Part shown: positions 25,313-33,387 of the stretch, one piece after another
Numbering within the stretch: the stretch's first letter is position 1
Layout of the letters: the number at the start of each line of letters is the position of its first letter
Origin: an uncultured Eggerthellaceae bacterium
GTDB taxonomy: Bacteria; Actinomycetota; Coriobacteriia; Coriobacteriales; Eggerthellaceae
DNA length: 64,000 nt
NCBI GenBank assembly: GCA_934617065.1
Contig: CAKTTY010000001.1
Coordinates: 248,001 to 312,000 of the forward strand
Direction of reading: 5' to 3'
Translations under genes and position numbers: made by a program
The notes under the pieces: generated by a model
Database searches by the model: none
The model's input: only the letters and a program-made list of their open reading frames with translations
What the model was told of the DNA's origin: nothing

Positions 25313-25823
25313 CACCACCGAGAACATCATCCTTATTGGCATGCCGGGCGCTGGCAAGTCAACCTTGGGCGTTGTTTTGGCGAAGATTCTTGGCTATGAA
25401 TTCATCGATGCCGACTTGCTTATTCAGGGCAAGCTCGACAAGACGCTGCAGAAGATTATCGATGCATGCGGTCCTGATGGCTTTATCGAAGTGGAAAATG
25501 AAGTGCTGTGCACGCTTTCCACGAGCCATGCCATCATTGCTACGGGTGGTTCTGCTGTCTATTCCGATGAGGCTATGAAGCATCTGTCTTCTATCGGCAC
25601 GGTTGTGTACTTGCAGGTTTCCTATGAAGAGCTGGAAAATCGTCTGGGCGGCCTTCATGAGCGCGGTGTCGTTATGAAGAACGGCATCGGCATGAGCTTG
25701 GCAGACTTGTATGAGGAGCGCGTGCCCCTGTACGAAAAGTACGCCGATCTTACTATCGACATCAATGGCCTTTCGGTTCGCGATGCGGCACGAAAGCTCG
25801 TCGATCAAATCTCTATGCTGTAA
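25305..25823 (+). CDS. aroK: Shikimate kinase
   Basis: 172 residues from the ATG after AAAGAGGAC, overlapping the EamA gene end. P-loop GMPGAGKSTLG, the shikimate-binding FIDADLLIQ, the ATGGSAVYSDEAM motif and the C-terminal NGLSVRDAARKLVDQI fit AroK. It phosphorylates shikimate in aromatic amino-acid synthesis. The usual ADxxIE is ADLLIQ and the lid Arg region reads LGGLHERGVVMKNG, somewhat divergent from model AroK. A related small-molecule kinase is therefore possible. It ends in a strong terminator. Confidence 0.82.
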   Translation: MTNTTENIILIGMPGAGKSTLGVVLAKILGYEFIDADLLIQGKLDKTLQKIIDACGPDGFIEVENEVLCTLSTSHAIIATGGSAVYSDEAMKHLSSIGTVVYLQVSYEELENRLGGLHERGVVMKNGIGMSLADLYEERVPLYEKYADLTIDINGLSVRDAARKLVDQISML

Positions 25824-25830
25824 AGCTTGG

Positions 25831-25858
25831 CGCCGGTCATCGACCGGCGTTTTTTTGT
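25831..25858 (+). terminator. Strong terminator after aroK
   Basis: Stem CGCCGGTC / GACCGGCG with a 3-base loop and seven T. Confidence 0.92.
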
Positions 25859-26073
25859 TTCATCGGATTTGTTGCTGGGCTGGCGGGCATGGTGATTGCC
25901 CTTCTGGGCGGTTGTGCATTGCCGAGGACTTCAGGTTCCTGGCGAGTTGGCTAACATGCTGCCAGGTAAACGGCAGGCCCCGTCTGGGCTTTGCGACCCT
26001 ATCCTTTTGGGTGTGGGATGGGTCGTTGCCGGGCGGGGCCTGATGCAAATGCGTTGTATGTGCATCGATGCCT

Positions 26074-26478
26074 TTACAGCTCGATGCTCCTGGAAGAGCC
26101 GTCAATGTCATCGATCTTGGCAATGCCTTCTTTCAGGGAGAAGAATGTCAGGCGCGGATCGCCCCAGTCTTCATAGGTTTCGCCAAGTGCCGTCATGTGC
26201 TCGTAGCCCGCTTTGCGAACTTCATCGCCCGCGGTGTCGTTCAAATCGGCTACGCCTGTAACGATGATCCAGCCACGGCCAGGCTTCCATGCGGAAAGCT
26301 CGAATTTGGGGTTCTGCTGCAGCTGATGATAAACATCTTTGTTGGTTGCGGTGCAGAACCACAGGGTATCGCCTTCGCGCATGACGAAGCTGAAGGGGCG
26401 AACGCGGGGCTGGTCGCCTTCGCAGGTTGCCAGGTACCATGCGGGTACCGCGGTAAGGTATTCAATGATGTCGTCCAT
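26074..26478 (-). CDS. Pyridoxamine 5'-phosphate oxidase-fold (FMN-binding) protein
   Basis: 134 residues from an ATG after AAAGGAAC. The split-barrel flavin-binding pattern is visible: VPAWYLATCEGDQPRVRPFSFVMREGDTLWFCTATNKDVYHQLQQNPKFELSAW. Small proteins of this family bind FMN or F420, and many act as reductases or have unknown roles. It is too short and lacks the C-terminal domain of true PdxH. It is a single gene on the minus strand, downstream of the ECF riboflavin operon but about 170 bases away. Confidence 0.82.
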   Translation of the reverse strand: MDDIIEYLTAVPAWYLATCEGDQPRVRPFSFVMREGDTLWFCTATNKDVYHQLQQNPKFELSAWKPGRGWIIVTGVADLNDTAGDEVRKAGYEHMTALGETYEDWGDPRLTFFSLKEGIAKIDDIDGSSRSIEL

Positions 26479-26644
26479 GGTGTTCCTTTCGAGTGGTTGG
26501 AGGTTGCCTTGGTTGCTAGGATCGTCAAATGCCGTGACGGCTCCGATGCGTTCGCGGTTTGGGCTTTGACGTTTGTGCGTCGGTTTTCCTTGCTGGGCTA
26601 GGGTTTGAGCGAGTGGGGAAGTGTCGGGCTGTGCGGTTCTGCGT

Positions 26645-27457
26645 TTACAGCAGCATGTTCAAGACGAGGTCGGTTGCCAGTACCGCTGCAGTGCCGATTC
26701 CCAAATAAACGGTACCAGCGATATCGCGCTTGCTGAAAGAGAGTTCTTTTAGGCGGGTGCGGTTTTCGCCTCCATGATAGCAGCGTGCATCCATGCCCAA
26801 AGAAAGCGTTTCGGCATGTCGGAATGCGCTGGTGAACAGAGGCACGATAAGCGAAGTCATCATGGCGACGCCCCCTTTGGGTCCCTTGCCGAAATTAGCG
26901 CCACGGCTAATCTGCGCGCGGTAGATAGTGCGCAGCTCGATAGCGAACTGAGGCAGGAAGCGCAGGGCGATGCCCATCATCATGGACAGCTCATGAGCAG
27001 GCAGCCCGAAGCGTTTGAAAGGCTCTAGAAGGCGCTCAAAGCCATCGGTGAGGTCGAGCGTGGTGGTGGCCAGCGTAAGCAAGCTCACGCCCAACAGCAG
27101 CATGGTAAGGCGGATGGCGATAAAGAGCGCCTGGTGCAAGCCTTGCTGGCTAATGCAGATGATCCATAGTTGAAAGTACACTTCGCCGCCCTGAACGAAG
27201 AAAATGTTCAGCAGGGCAGTGAAAACCACCAGAATGGCCAGGGGCGCGATGGAGGTGAACGCCTGGCGAAGCGAAATGTGCGCGAAAGCAAACATTCCCG
27301 CAGTAAACAATGCAGCGACGCCTAACGATACGTACGACCCCGCAGCAAACACCATAACCATGAACAGGATTGAAAGCAGGAGCTTTGCGCGTGGGTCCAT
27401 GCGGTGAACAGCGGAATCCTTGGCTATGTAGCGACCGAATACGGCATCTATATTCAT
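26645..27457 (-). CDS. ecfT: ECF transporter transmembrane subunit EcfT
   Basis: 270 residues, several membrane helices. It contains the coupling-helix Arg motifs facing the ATPases: ARGxxx-like segments QISRGANFG and MDARCYHGGENRTRLKEL. EcfT couples ATP hydrolysis by EcfA1/EcfA2 to the S-component. It is the last gene of ribU-ecfA1-ecfA2-ecfT and overlaps ecfA2 by four bases (ATGA). The operon is headed by an FMN riboswitch, so the expected substrate is riboflavin. Confidence 0.9.
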   Translation of the reverse strand: MNIDAVFGRYIAKDSAVHRMDPRAKLLLSILFMVMVFAAGSYVSLGVAALFTAGMFAFAHISLRQAFTSIAPLAILVVFTALLNIFFVQGGEVYFQLWIICISQQGLHQALFIAIRLTMLLLGVSLLTLATTTLDLTDGFERLLEPFKRFGLPAHELSMMMGIALRFLPQFAIELRTIYRAQISRGANFGKGPKGGVAMMTSLIVPLFTSAFRHAETLSLGMDARCYHGGENRTRLKELSFSKRDIAGTVYLGIGTAAVLATDLVLNMLL

Positions 27458-28344
27458 GATTGCGCAGCCTCGCTTTCGCCAAGGATGCGAGCTATTTCAT
27501 CTGCTAACGATTCGGGCAGATAGAGCTTTTCGGGCAAGGGCATGCCTTCGGCACGAAGCTGGTTTGCCAGGGTTTGGGCATGGGGGATACCGAGGCCGAT
27601 TTCGCGCAATTCGACCGCGTGCTTGGTGAAGATTTCCTCTGGTGTGCCTAGGAACGCCACTTCGCCTTCGTGCATGACCAGCATGCGATCTGCAAGAAGG
27701 GCGATGTCGTTCATGTTGTGCGAAACCATTACCACCGTAAGGTTGCGCTGCTCGTGGAGCTGTTTGATGAGGTCGAGGAAATCAGCGCGTGATGCCGGGT
27801 CAAGGCCAGCAACTGGTTCGTCGAGCACCAACGTGGTGGGGCGCATGGCAAGCACGCCGGCAAACGCCACGCGTCGCTGCTGACCACCCGAAAGCTCAAA
27901 GGGGCTGCGTTCGCTCAGCGTATCGAAATCAAGATGCACATCGGCCAGTGCTTCGCGGATGCGGGAATCAACCTCATCTTCGGGTAGACCCATATTGCGG
28001 GGGCCGAACGCCACATCCTCATAGACTGTTTCGGCAAACAGCTGGTGTTCGGGGTACTGGAATACTACGCCGATATCGCCGCGAGCGCACGTTGCGTTTT
28101 TGCGGTCCGCCAGATCTTTGCCGTTCCAGAGCACACGCCCTTCGGTGGGGTTTGCAAGGCCGTTCAGGTGCTGTACCAGAGTGGATTTGCCAGACCCCGT
28201 ATGTCCTGCAATGGCAAGGAATTCGCCGTCGTTGAGGGTGAAGCTGACATTGCGCAAGGCGTAGCGCTGCACTTCTCCGGCTTTCTTTTGTCGTTTGGTG
28301 AGCGGCGTGTAGCTGAAGCTTACCTGTTCGAAAGCGATCGACAC
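27454..28344 (-). CDS. ecfA2: ECF transporter ATP-binding subunit EcfA2
   Basis: 296 residues from a GTG after GGAGGAACT. Walker A GHTGSGKST, Q-loop FQYPEHQLFAETVYEDVAFGP, signature LSGGQQRRVAFA, Walker B LVLDEPVAGLD, and switch His in VSHNM. The FPExQLF-type Q-loop is a hallmark of ECF ATPases. It pairs with EcfA1. The first 25 bases overlap the end of ecfA1. Confidence 0.93.
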   Translation of the reverse strand: MSIAFEQVSFSYTPLTKRQKKAGEVQRYALRNVSFTLNDGEFLAIAGHTGSGKSTLVQHLNGLANPTEGRVLWNGKDLADRKNATCARGDIGVVFQYPEHQLFAETVYEDVAFGPRNMGLPEDEVDSRIREALADVHLDFDTLSERSPFELSGGQQRRVAFAGVLAMRPTTLVLDEPVAGLDPASRADFLDLIKQLHEQRNLTVVMVSHNMNDIALLADRMLVMHEGEVAFLGTPEEIFTKHAVELREIGLGIPHAQTLANQLRAEGMPLPEKLYLPESLADEIARILGESEAAQS

Positions 28345-29141
28345 AGTTCCTCCTTCAGCGTTGCGGTTTCGATATGGGTGCCAACGTTGATGCCGCGATC
28401 TTGCAGAAGACGCGACATGTGGGTGGCAAAGGGTACGTCAAGATTAAGGTCGCGAAGAATATGGTCCTGCGTAAGTACTTCGTCGGGGGTGCCGTCGAGT
28501 ACGCAGTGGCCATCGTTCAGCACGATCACGCGATCGGCCTCTGCAGCTTCTTCCATGAAGTGAGTGATCATGATAACGGTCATGCCCTGTTCGTGGAGCT
28601 CTTTGCATACGCGCATCAAGCCGCGGCGTCCGCGCGGATCGAGCATGGCTGACGCCTCATCGAAAATCAGAATGGAGGGATGCATTGCCAGCACGCCTGC
28701 AATGGCGACGCGCTGCTTCTGGCCTCCAGAAAGGGCTGCGGTTTCGCGTTTGCCGGAGCCAGCCAAGCCGACCTTTGCCAACGATTCCTCTACGCGTTGA
28801 CGAAGCTCGGGGTTTTTTATGCCCAGGTTTTCGGGGCCGAATGCCACATCGTTTTCAACAAGGCTGGCGACGATCTGGTCATCGGGGTTTTGGAACACTG
28901 CACCTGCCGCGCTGCGAATAGCGAAGGTGTTGTCTGGATTGTTGGTTTCCAGGTTGTTCACGGTTACGGTGCCGGTATCAGGCACCAAGAGTGCGTTGAT
29001 GAGCTTCGAGAACGTTGATTTACCTGAGCCGTTGGCGCCCAAAACGCAGACGAACTGGCCCTCTTCGATAGAGAGAGCCAGTTCGGAAAGTACCTTGGTT
29101 TCGCCTGTATAGGTAAAGGAAACGTCGGAAAAGGTAATCAC
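28320..29141 (-). CDS. ecfA1: ECF transporter ATP-binding subunit EcfA1
   Basis: 273 residues from a GTG. Walker A GANGSGKST, Q-loop FQNPDDQIVASLVENDVAFGPENLG, signature LSGGQKQRVAIA, Walker B LIFDEASAMLD, and ITHFM switch. The FQNPDDQ Q-loop is the A1-type sequence. The Walker B neighbourhood EASAMLDPRGR is typical. It lies 3 bases after ribU and overlaps ecfA2. Confidence 0.93.
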   Translation of the reverse strand: MITFSDVSFTYTGETKVLSELALSIEEGQFVCVLGANGSGKSTFSKLINALLVPDTGTVTVNNLETNNPDNTFAIRSAAGAVFQNPDDQIVASLVENDVAFGPENLGIKNPELRQRVEESLAKVGLAGSGKRETAALSGGQKQRVAIAGVLAMHPSILIFDEASAMLDPRGRRGLMRVCKELHEQGMTVIMITHFMEEAAEADRVIVLNDGHCVLDGTPDEVLTQDHILRDLNLDVPFATHMSRLLQDRGINVGTHIETATLKEELCRSLSNR

Positions 29142-29144
29142 GGT

Positions 29145-29726
29145 TTAGCGACCCTTCGTCTGATCCTTCTTAGGAGTAATAAGGTTAGAGATTGATTTGT
29201 AGATAACCAGCGTCAGAACCGCGTTGAGCAAACCCTTAAGCAGGTTGAACGGAATGAGGATGGGGATGATCATTGCCGTTACCGCTTCAAAGGGGACGCC
29301 CAGCCACATGGGAGTAACAACGAGGTTGCCCACAACAGCACCAGCCATCGCGGCGATGATGCTGAGCACCAAGCCGCCAATAGCGGCGGGGTAGGTGCGC
29401 TTCTTCTTGTAGATGATAGCGGCGGGCAATACGAAGCACGTAACGGTGAGCACATTCATAAGTGCACCAGTGAAGTCCGCCATGAGCAGGCCGTGAATGA
29501 TGGCGGTTAGGATACCTACCGCAACGCCGGCGCCAGGGCCGAATGCGAAGCCGGAAACCATGGCAGGCATATTTGAGGCGTCAAATTTAAGCCAGGTTAC
29601 GCCGGGCAGCAAGGGGAATTCGATGAACGAAAGAAGAACGCCAATGGCGCACATGAGGGCCATGGTGACCAGCTGTTTGGTGGACCATGCGTTGGTGTTC
29701 TTGGTGGGGGTGTTCGGGGTAGACAA
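29145..29726 (-). CDS. ribU: Riboflavin ECF transporter S-component RibU
   Basis: 193 residues, six membrane helices. The segment LPGVTWLKFDASNMPAMVSGFAFGPGAGVAVGILTAIIHGLL corresponds to the RibU substrate loop and EcfT-contact helix. The start is a TTG 6 bases after AGGAGG; no ATG or GTG fits. It binds riboflavin and hands it over with EcfA1/A2/T. The FMN riboswitch directly upstream strongly supports the flavin assignment. The weak TTG start next to the switch may add translational damping. Confidence 0.92.
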   Translation of the reverse strand: MSTPNTPTKNTNAWSTKQLVTMALMCAIGVLLSFIEFPLLPGVTWLKFDASNMPAMVSGFAFGPGAGVAVGILTAIIHGLLMADFTGALMNVLTVTCFVLPAAIIYKKKRTYPAAIGGLVLSIIAAMAGAVVGNLVVTPMWLGVPFEAVTAMIIPILIPFNLLKGLLNAVLTLVIYKSISNLITPKKDQTKGR

Positions 29727-29740
29727 AGTAGGCCTCCTGT

Positions 29741-29893
29741 CTCTTCCATCCGGACTGTAACCGTTGGCTTTGGACTTGCACCAAATCAGTCTGCTTAAGC
29801 CGCCAGGCCAAGCAGGGTTGCGGGCTTCAGATGAAGCTAGGTTGCTTCGGGGGATCTGTTACCGCCAGTGAGGAATTTCACCTCGCCCTGAAA
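29741..29893 (-). ncRNA. FMN riboswitch (RFN element) controlling ribU-ecfA1-ecfA2-ecfT
   Basis: On the minus strand the conserved RFN blocks occur in order: TCAGGGCGAGGTGAAATTCC, CTGGCGGTAACAG, AGCCCGC, GTGCAAGTCC, and ACGGTTACAGTCCGGATGGA. The closing stem ends about 4 bases before the AGGAGG of ribU. That spacing favours control of ribosome access, though a terminator was not excluded. Confidence 0.95.
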
Positions 29894-29929
29894 CAGCGTT
29901 CGCGGGTTATCCTACCATTCTCTAGTGCC

Positions 29930-30165
29930 TTGCTCAACTGGGGCAGTGTTTTTGCGGGAGCTTCCTCTTCCGCAATGACGAATCCCTTGCGGGAGCCCCG
30001 CCTGGAGCAAAGGAGCCATCGCGGGAGTTTTCCCTGCAGCGAAGGGTCCTTTGCCAACGTCGTAAAGTGGCCGGCACCCATCGGCAGTCTCTCCTTTGGT
30101 GAAGGGGCATTTTGGAGCTTCCCTGCATCGAAGAGGCCTTTGCGGGAGTTTTCCTCCGCACGGTA
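29930..30165. repeat. Degenerate tandem repeats, related to those at 30781-31112 but inverted
   Basis: About seven imperfect units of roughly 28-38 bases recur around a GCGGGAG-TTTTCC-CTGC core, for example at 29953, 29989, 30020, 30112 and 30139. The core CGCGGGAGTTTTCCCTGC matches, with one difference, the reverse complement of a unit in the other array. No gene is supported here. Confidence 0.6.
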
Positions 30166-30271
30166 AAAGAAGGTGGAGCTGTAAAGGGTTGTGAAGGATG
30201 TTATGGTGCGTCTGTTTGGAGTGCAGAAGGGGTGTGATAAGATAGCAGAGCTGATTGTCAGCATCCTTTTT

Positions 30272-30347
30272 GCCCCCGTAGCTCAGAGGATAGAGCGTCG
30301 GTTTCCTAAACCGTGCGTCGGAGGTTCGAGTCCTCTCGGGGGCGCCA
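30272..30347 (+). tRNA. tRNA-Arg (CCT)
   Basis: Acceptor GCCCCCG / CGGGGGC, anticodon loop TTCCTAA giving CCT, T arm GAGGTTCGAGTCCTC, encoded CCA. The outermost anticodon-stem pair is mismatched, the rest is standard. Confidence 0.93.
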
Positions 30348-30579
30348 GTATCTTCAGGTCCGCCTTTGCGGGCCTTTTTTATTGCAAGTTGCGCGTTACC
30401 GGGAGTGGTTTAAAACGTGCCTCGTGGTTATTCAGCCTATGGGACAGTTTTTTGTCGTCGCGTTTACAGTGGTGCAGACCTCGCCATAGCGTTGCCCCCG
30501 CCCCTGCCTATAGATCGCTTCGCAGTATTGCCCGCCTGTCCCGCTTATAGCGCTGGTTCGATGCCTTCTCGGGAGCTCG

Positions 30580-30764
30580 AAAACAAAAATACGGCCCGAA
30601 TTGCAACTTTTTTGCGATTAGGGATTGTTCCGGAGCGCCAAAGTGCGGATATCGGCTCGAAAATGCAGTAAATCGGCCGTGAAACGGCTTGTTTTTGCTT
30701 TTTGGGAACAGGAGGGAGTCCCTAATCGAAAAAAAGTTGCAAAGAAGTCGGATTTTTTGTTTTT
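30580..30764. repeat. Palindromic (MITE-like) element
   Basis: Arms at 30601-30624 and 30719-30742 pair at 23 of 24 positions (TTGCAACTTTTTT.CGATTAGGGA type). The similarity continues outwards with AAAACAAAAA on one side and TTTTTGTTTT on the other. The central ~95 bases hold smaller inverted segments. No transposase frame is inside. A region near 52590-52640 has partly similar sequence. Confidence 0.65.
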
Positions 30765-30780
30765 ACAAGGTGCGGACCGG

Positions 30781-31112
30781 CCCAGCGGGGCAGACTCTGC
30801 GAAAGATGCGTGGCGCCGCAGCGGGGTAGGCTTCGCAAAAGACGCATGGAGCCCAGTGGCGGCAAGGGGGCAAGTCGCGCAAAAGATGTACGGAGCTTAG
30901 TGGCGACAAGGGGCAAGTCCTGTGAAAAGAGGAAATGAGCCCAGCGATGGCAAGGGGCGGATCCTGCAAAATAACGAGAATTCCGGCGGCGGCAGGGGAA
31001 ACTCCCGCGAAATAAGCGAAGAACCCAGCGATGGCAACGGAGCGGATCTTGCACAAGACGCGCGGGCCGTGGTGACGGCGACGAGGCAAGTTTTCGCGAA
31101 AGAGATAAGCAG
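30781..31112. repeat. Array of eight degenerate 35-46 bp direct repeats
   Basis: Units start near 30781, 30817, 30852, 30896, 30940, 30983, 31024 and 31067. Each begins CCCAGYGGCGGCAAGGGG-like, continues CAAGTCCTGCGAAA-like and ends in a purine-rich GACGCRYGGAG-like stretch. Divergence between units is high, so this is an old array rather than a CRISPR or VNTR under recent expansion. Confidence 0.65.
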
Positions 31113-31286
31113 CTCATCGCTTTCCCCTCGGCATTGCCCGTTGTTTTTAGCGATTCAAATTCGTGGTTTAAGGTTATAGCCCCTTTGCTGATGTCGGACG
31201 CTTCTGGGCTTTCAACTTTGATTCGGGCAGCTGCCACGGGCTTTCTATTGTTTGGTGAGCAGTGCATGTTATGCAGAATAGCCTGT

Positions 31287-31323
31287 AAAAAAATAAGGCC
31301 TCGCGTTGCTGCGAGGCCTTATT
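31287..31323 (-). terminator. Terminator after pknB
   Basis: On the minus strand AATAAGGCCTCGC / GCGAGGCCTTATT with a 6-base loop and a run of T. Confidence 0.92.
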
Positions 31324-31354
31324 GTGCTAGTCGTTGTACTTATCGACGTGCTGG

Positions 31355-33274
31355 TTAGTTGTTTCCCGATCCGCCGGATCCTTGGTTGTTGGTGCTGCTA
31401 GGGCCATCGGAGATAGTAAGGGTAACTGTGCTGCCGCTAGTGCTCTGCGAGATAACATTTCCCTTCGCTACCGTTGAATCGGACTTGTACTTCAGATCAT
31501 ATTTGTAACCTGCTTTGTCGAGGGTTTCTTTTGCCTTGCTCTCGGACATACCAACTACATTGGGGGCTTCACCAAGACCGCTGGAAATGGTGATGGTAAT
31601 GGTGGTTCCCTTGGTGGCGGTGCCTGTTTTGCTCTGCTTTGTTACGTTGCCCTTTTCGACATCCTTGCTGGTTTCGGTCGTGGTGTTAACCGCGAAGCCT
31701 GCGCTTTCCAGCTTGGAGGTTGCCTGCGACTGAGTCATGCCCACAACGTTGGGGATAGTAACCTTTTCAGAGCCCTTGGAAAGGTGGAACACAACCGTGT
31801 CACCCTTGTTTGCTGTGGTGCCCGAGGGGGTTTCCTGCGATGCAACCATGTTCTCGTCAACATCGTCGGAGAATACGGAATCACCTTGCTGGCCCGTTAG
31901 CCCCGCTTCGCTCAATGCTTTCTGAGCTTCGTCGGCAGATTTGCCCTTCAAATCGGGGACGGTAACTTGCTCGGTTCCCTTAGAAACATTGATCTTGATG
32001 GTAGAGCCCTTTACGGCCTGCTCGCCCGCCTGTGGGTCGGTGCTTACTACACTGCCAGCAGGAACGGAGCTGCTATACACTTCCGTTTCGGTGCCAACCT
32101 TGAATCCTGCCTGCTCAAGGGTGGTGCGTGCCTGGGCAATAGACTTGTTCGTTACATCGGGCACGGTAACCTTGTCGCCGCTGCCATTCATGGCAAACAT
32201 AGCACCCGCAATGCCGATGATGCACAGCAGTGCTACGACAACACCGATGATGGTGTTGCGCTTTTTCTTTTTGGCGGCTGCCTCTTCGTCTTCAGCGGAA
32301 TATACGCGTGGGCCTACCTGGGTAAAACCACCGGTAGCTTGGCCGCCAGCAACGGGGCTCATAACGGCGGTGCCGTTTTGCATAGGCGCAACGCCACCAA
32401 TAACCTGGGTTTTAAGGCCGCTGATATCACCGCCAAGGGCGATGGGGCGACCTGCCAGGAAGTCGTTCAGCACATGACGCATTTCCGCTGCGTCTTTGAA
32501 GCGCTTATTGGGATCCTTTTCCAGGGCCTTCATGATGATGGTTTCCAGGCCGGGATCGATATTCGGATTGATGGTGCTAGGCGGTGCGGGAAGTTCGTTG
32601 ACCTGCTTTACGGCAACGCTTACTGCATCTTGGCCGTCGAAGGGAAGCTTTCCGGTGGTGGCTTCGTAGAGAACTACGCCCAACGAGTAGATGTCGCTGG
32701 CGCCAGTGAGTTCCTTACCCTGAGCCTGCTCGGGCGATACGTAGTGGGCAGTGCCCAGAACGGTTGCCGTTTGGGAAAGGCCTGCGTCACCTGCGCGTGC
32801 AATGCCGAAGTCCATTACCTTGATGTTGCCATCAGGCTGGATCATGATGTTTTGCGGCTTGATGTCGCGGTGGATTACGCCGCCTTCGTGCGCAACGGAA
32901 AGCGCCTGAGCAATCTGGCTGCCGATTTCGGCCGCCTTTCGCTGATTGATTGCGCCTCGTTCGTTGATGGCGGTTTTAAGATCGGTTCCGCGGAGGAACT
33001 CCATAACAATGTAGTAGGTTTCGCCGTCTAAGCCCCAGTCGTAAATGCTTACGATGTAGGGGCTCTGCAGGTTAGCTGCAGATGCCGCTTCCTGACGGAA
33101 ACGCTTGGTAAAGGTTGGGTCGGCTGCATACTGGGGCAGCATAACCTTTACGGCTACCGTGCGGCCTAGGACGTTGTCCTGTGCGCGGTATACCTCTGCC
33201 ATGCCACCAAGGCCGACTCGTTCAGTTAGCGTGTAACGGTTGTTGAATGTTCTGCCAACCATGCTTCCAGCCAC
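31355..33274 (-). CDS. pknB: Serine/threonine protein kinase PknB with four PASTA domains
   Basis: 639 residues from a GTG after AAAGGGAGT; an upstream in-frame ATG lacks a ribosome site. The N-terminal Hanks kinase has VGLGGMAEVYRA, VAVKVM, catalytic HRDIKPQNIM and DFG. A transmembrane helix follows (NTIIGVVVALLCIIGIAGAMFAM, around residue 355). Four extracytoplasmic PASTA repeats come next, each opening like VTVPDVTNKSIAQARTTLEQAGF, and a Ser/Gly/Asn tail ends the chain. PASTA domains bind peptidoglycan fragments or lipid II. Together with pstP and the FHA genes it forms the phospho-signalling half of a cell-wall cluster. Confidence 0.95.
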   Translation of the reverse strand: MAGSMVGRTFNNRYTLTERVGLGGMAEVYRAQDNVLGRTVAVKVMLPQYAADPTFTKRFRQEAASAANLQSPYIVSIYDWGLDGETYYIVMEFLRGTDLKTAINERGAINQRKAAEIGSQIAQALSVAHEGGVIHRDIKPQNIMIQPDGNIKVMDFGIARAGDAGLSQTATVLGTAHYVSPEQAQGKELTGASDIYSLGVVLYEATTGKLPFDGQDAVSVAVKQVNELPAPPSTINPNIDPGLETIIMKALEKDPNKRFKDAAEMRHVLNDFLAGRPIALGGDISGLKTQVIGGVAPMQNGTAVMSPVAGGQATGGFTQVGPRVYSAEDEEAAAKKKKRNTIIGVVVALLCIIGIAGAMFAMNGSGDKVTVPDVTNKSIAQARTTLEQAGFKVGTETEVYSSSVPAGSVVSTDPQAGEQAVKGSTIKINVSKGTEQVTVPDLKGKSADEAQKALSEAGLTGQQGDSVFSDDVDENMVASQETPSGTTANKGDTVVFHLSKGSEKVTIPNVVGMTQSQATSKLESAGFAVNTTTETSKDVEKGNVTKQSKTGTATKGTTITITISSGLGEAPNVVGMSESKAKETLDKAGYKYDLKYKSDSTVAKGNVISQSTSGSTVTLTISDGPSSTNNQGSGGSGNN

Positions 33275-33387
33275 GTTTGTACTCCCTTTGGATCCATGCT
33301 TAACGACCATCGCATAAGCATATCGTATTACCATGTCAAGTTCCTCGTTTTTGCAAGGCTTTCACGAGGAATCAGGAAACGCTTTTC

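Larger units (their letters stand above)
30348..31354. other. About 1 kb gene-free region between tRNA-Arg and pknB
   Basis: Open frames here are short, overlap repeats and lack ribosome sites. The region holds an imperfect palindromic element (30580-30764), an eight-unit degenerate tandem array (30781-31112) and the pknB terminator. It is unusually long for this gene-dense window. Confidence 0.65.

Noticed and set aside
25860..26601. Several plus-strand frames opposite the PNPOx-fold gene (for example 26068-26601)
   Set aside because: Shadows of the minus-strand gene, which has a good ribosome site and clear flavin-fold signature.
30781..31112. CRISPR array
   Set aside because: Units are contiguous and diverged rather than identical repeats separated by unique spacers, and no cas genes are present.
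30722..31267. 181-codon minus-strand frame across the tandem repeats
   Set aside because: Its protein merely echoes the 44-base DNA periodicity; no ribosome site, no family resemblance, and repeat units contain stops in the other frames.
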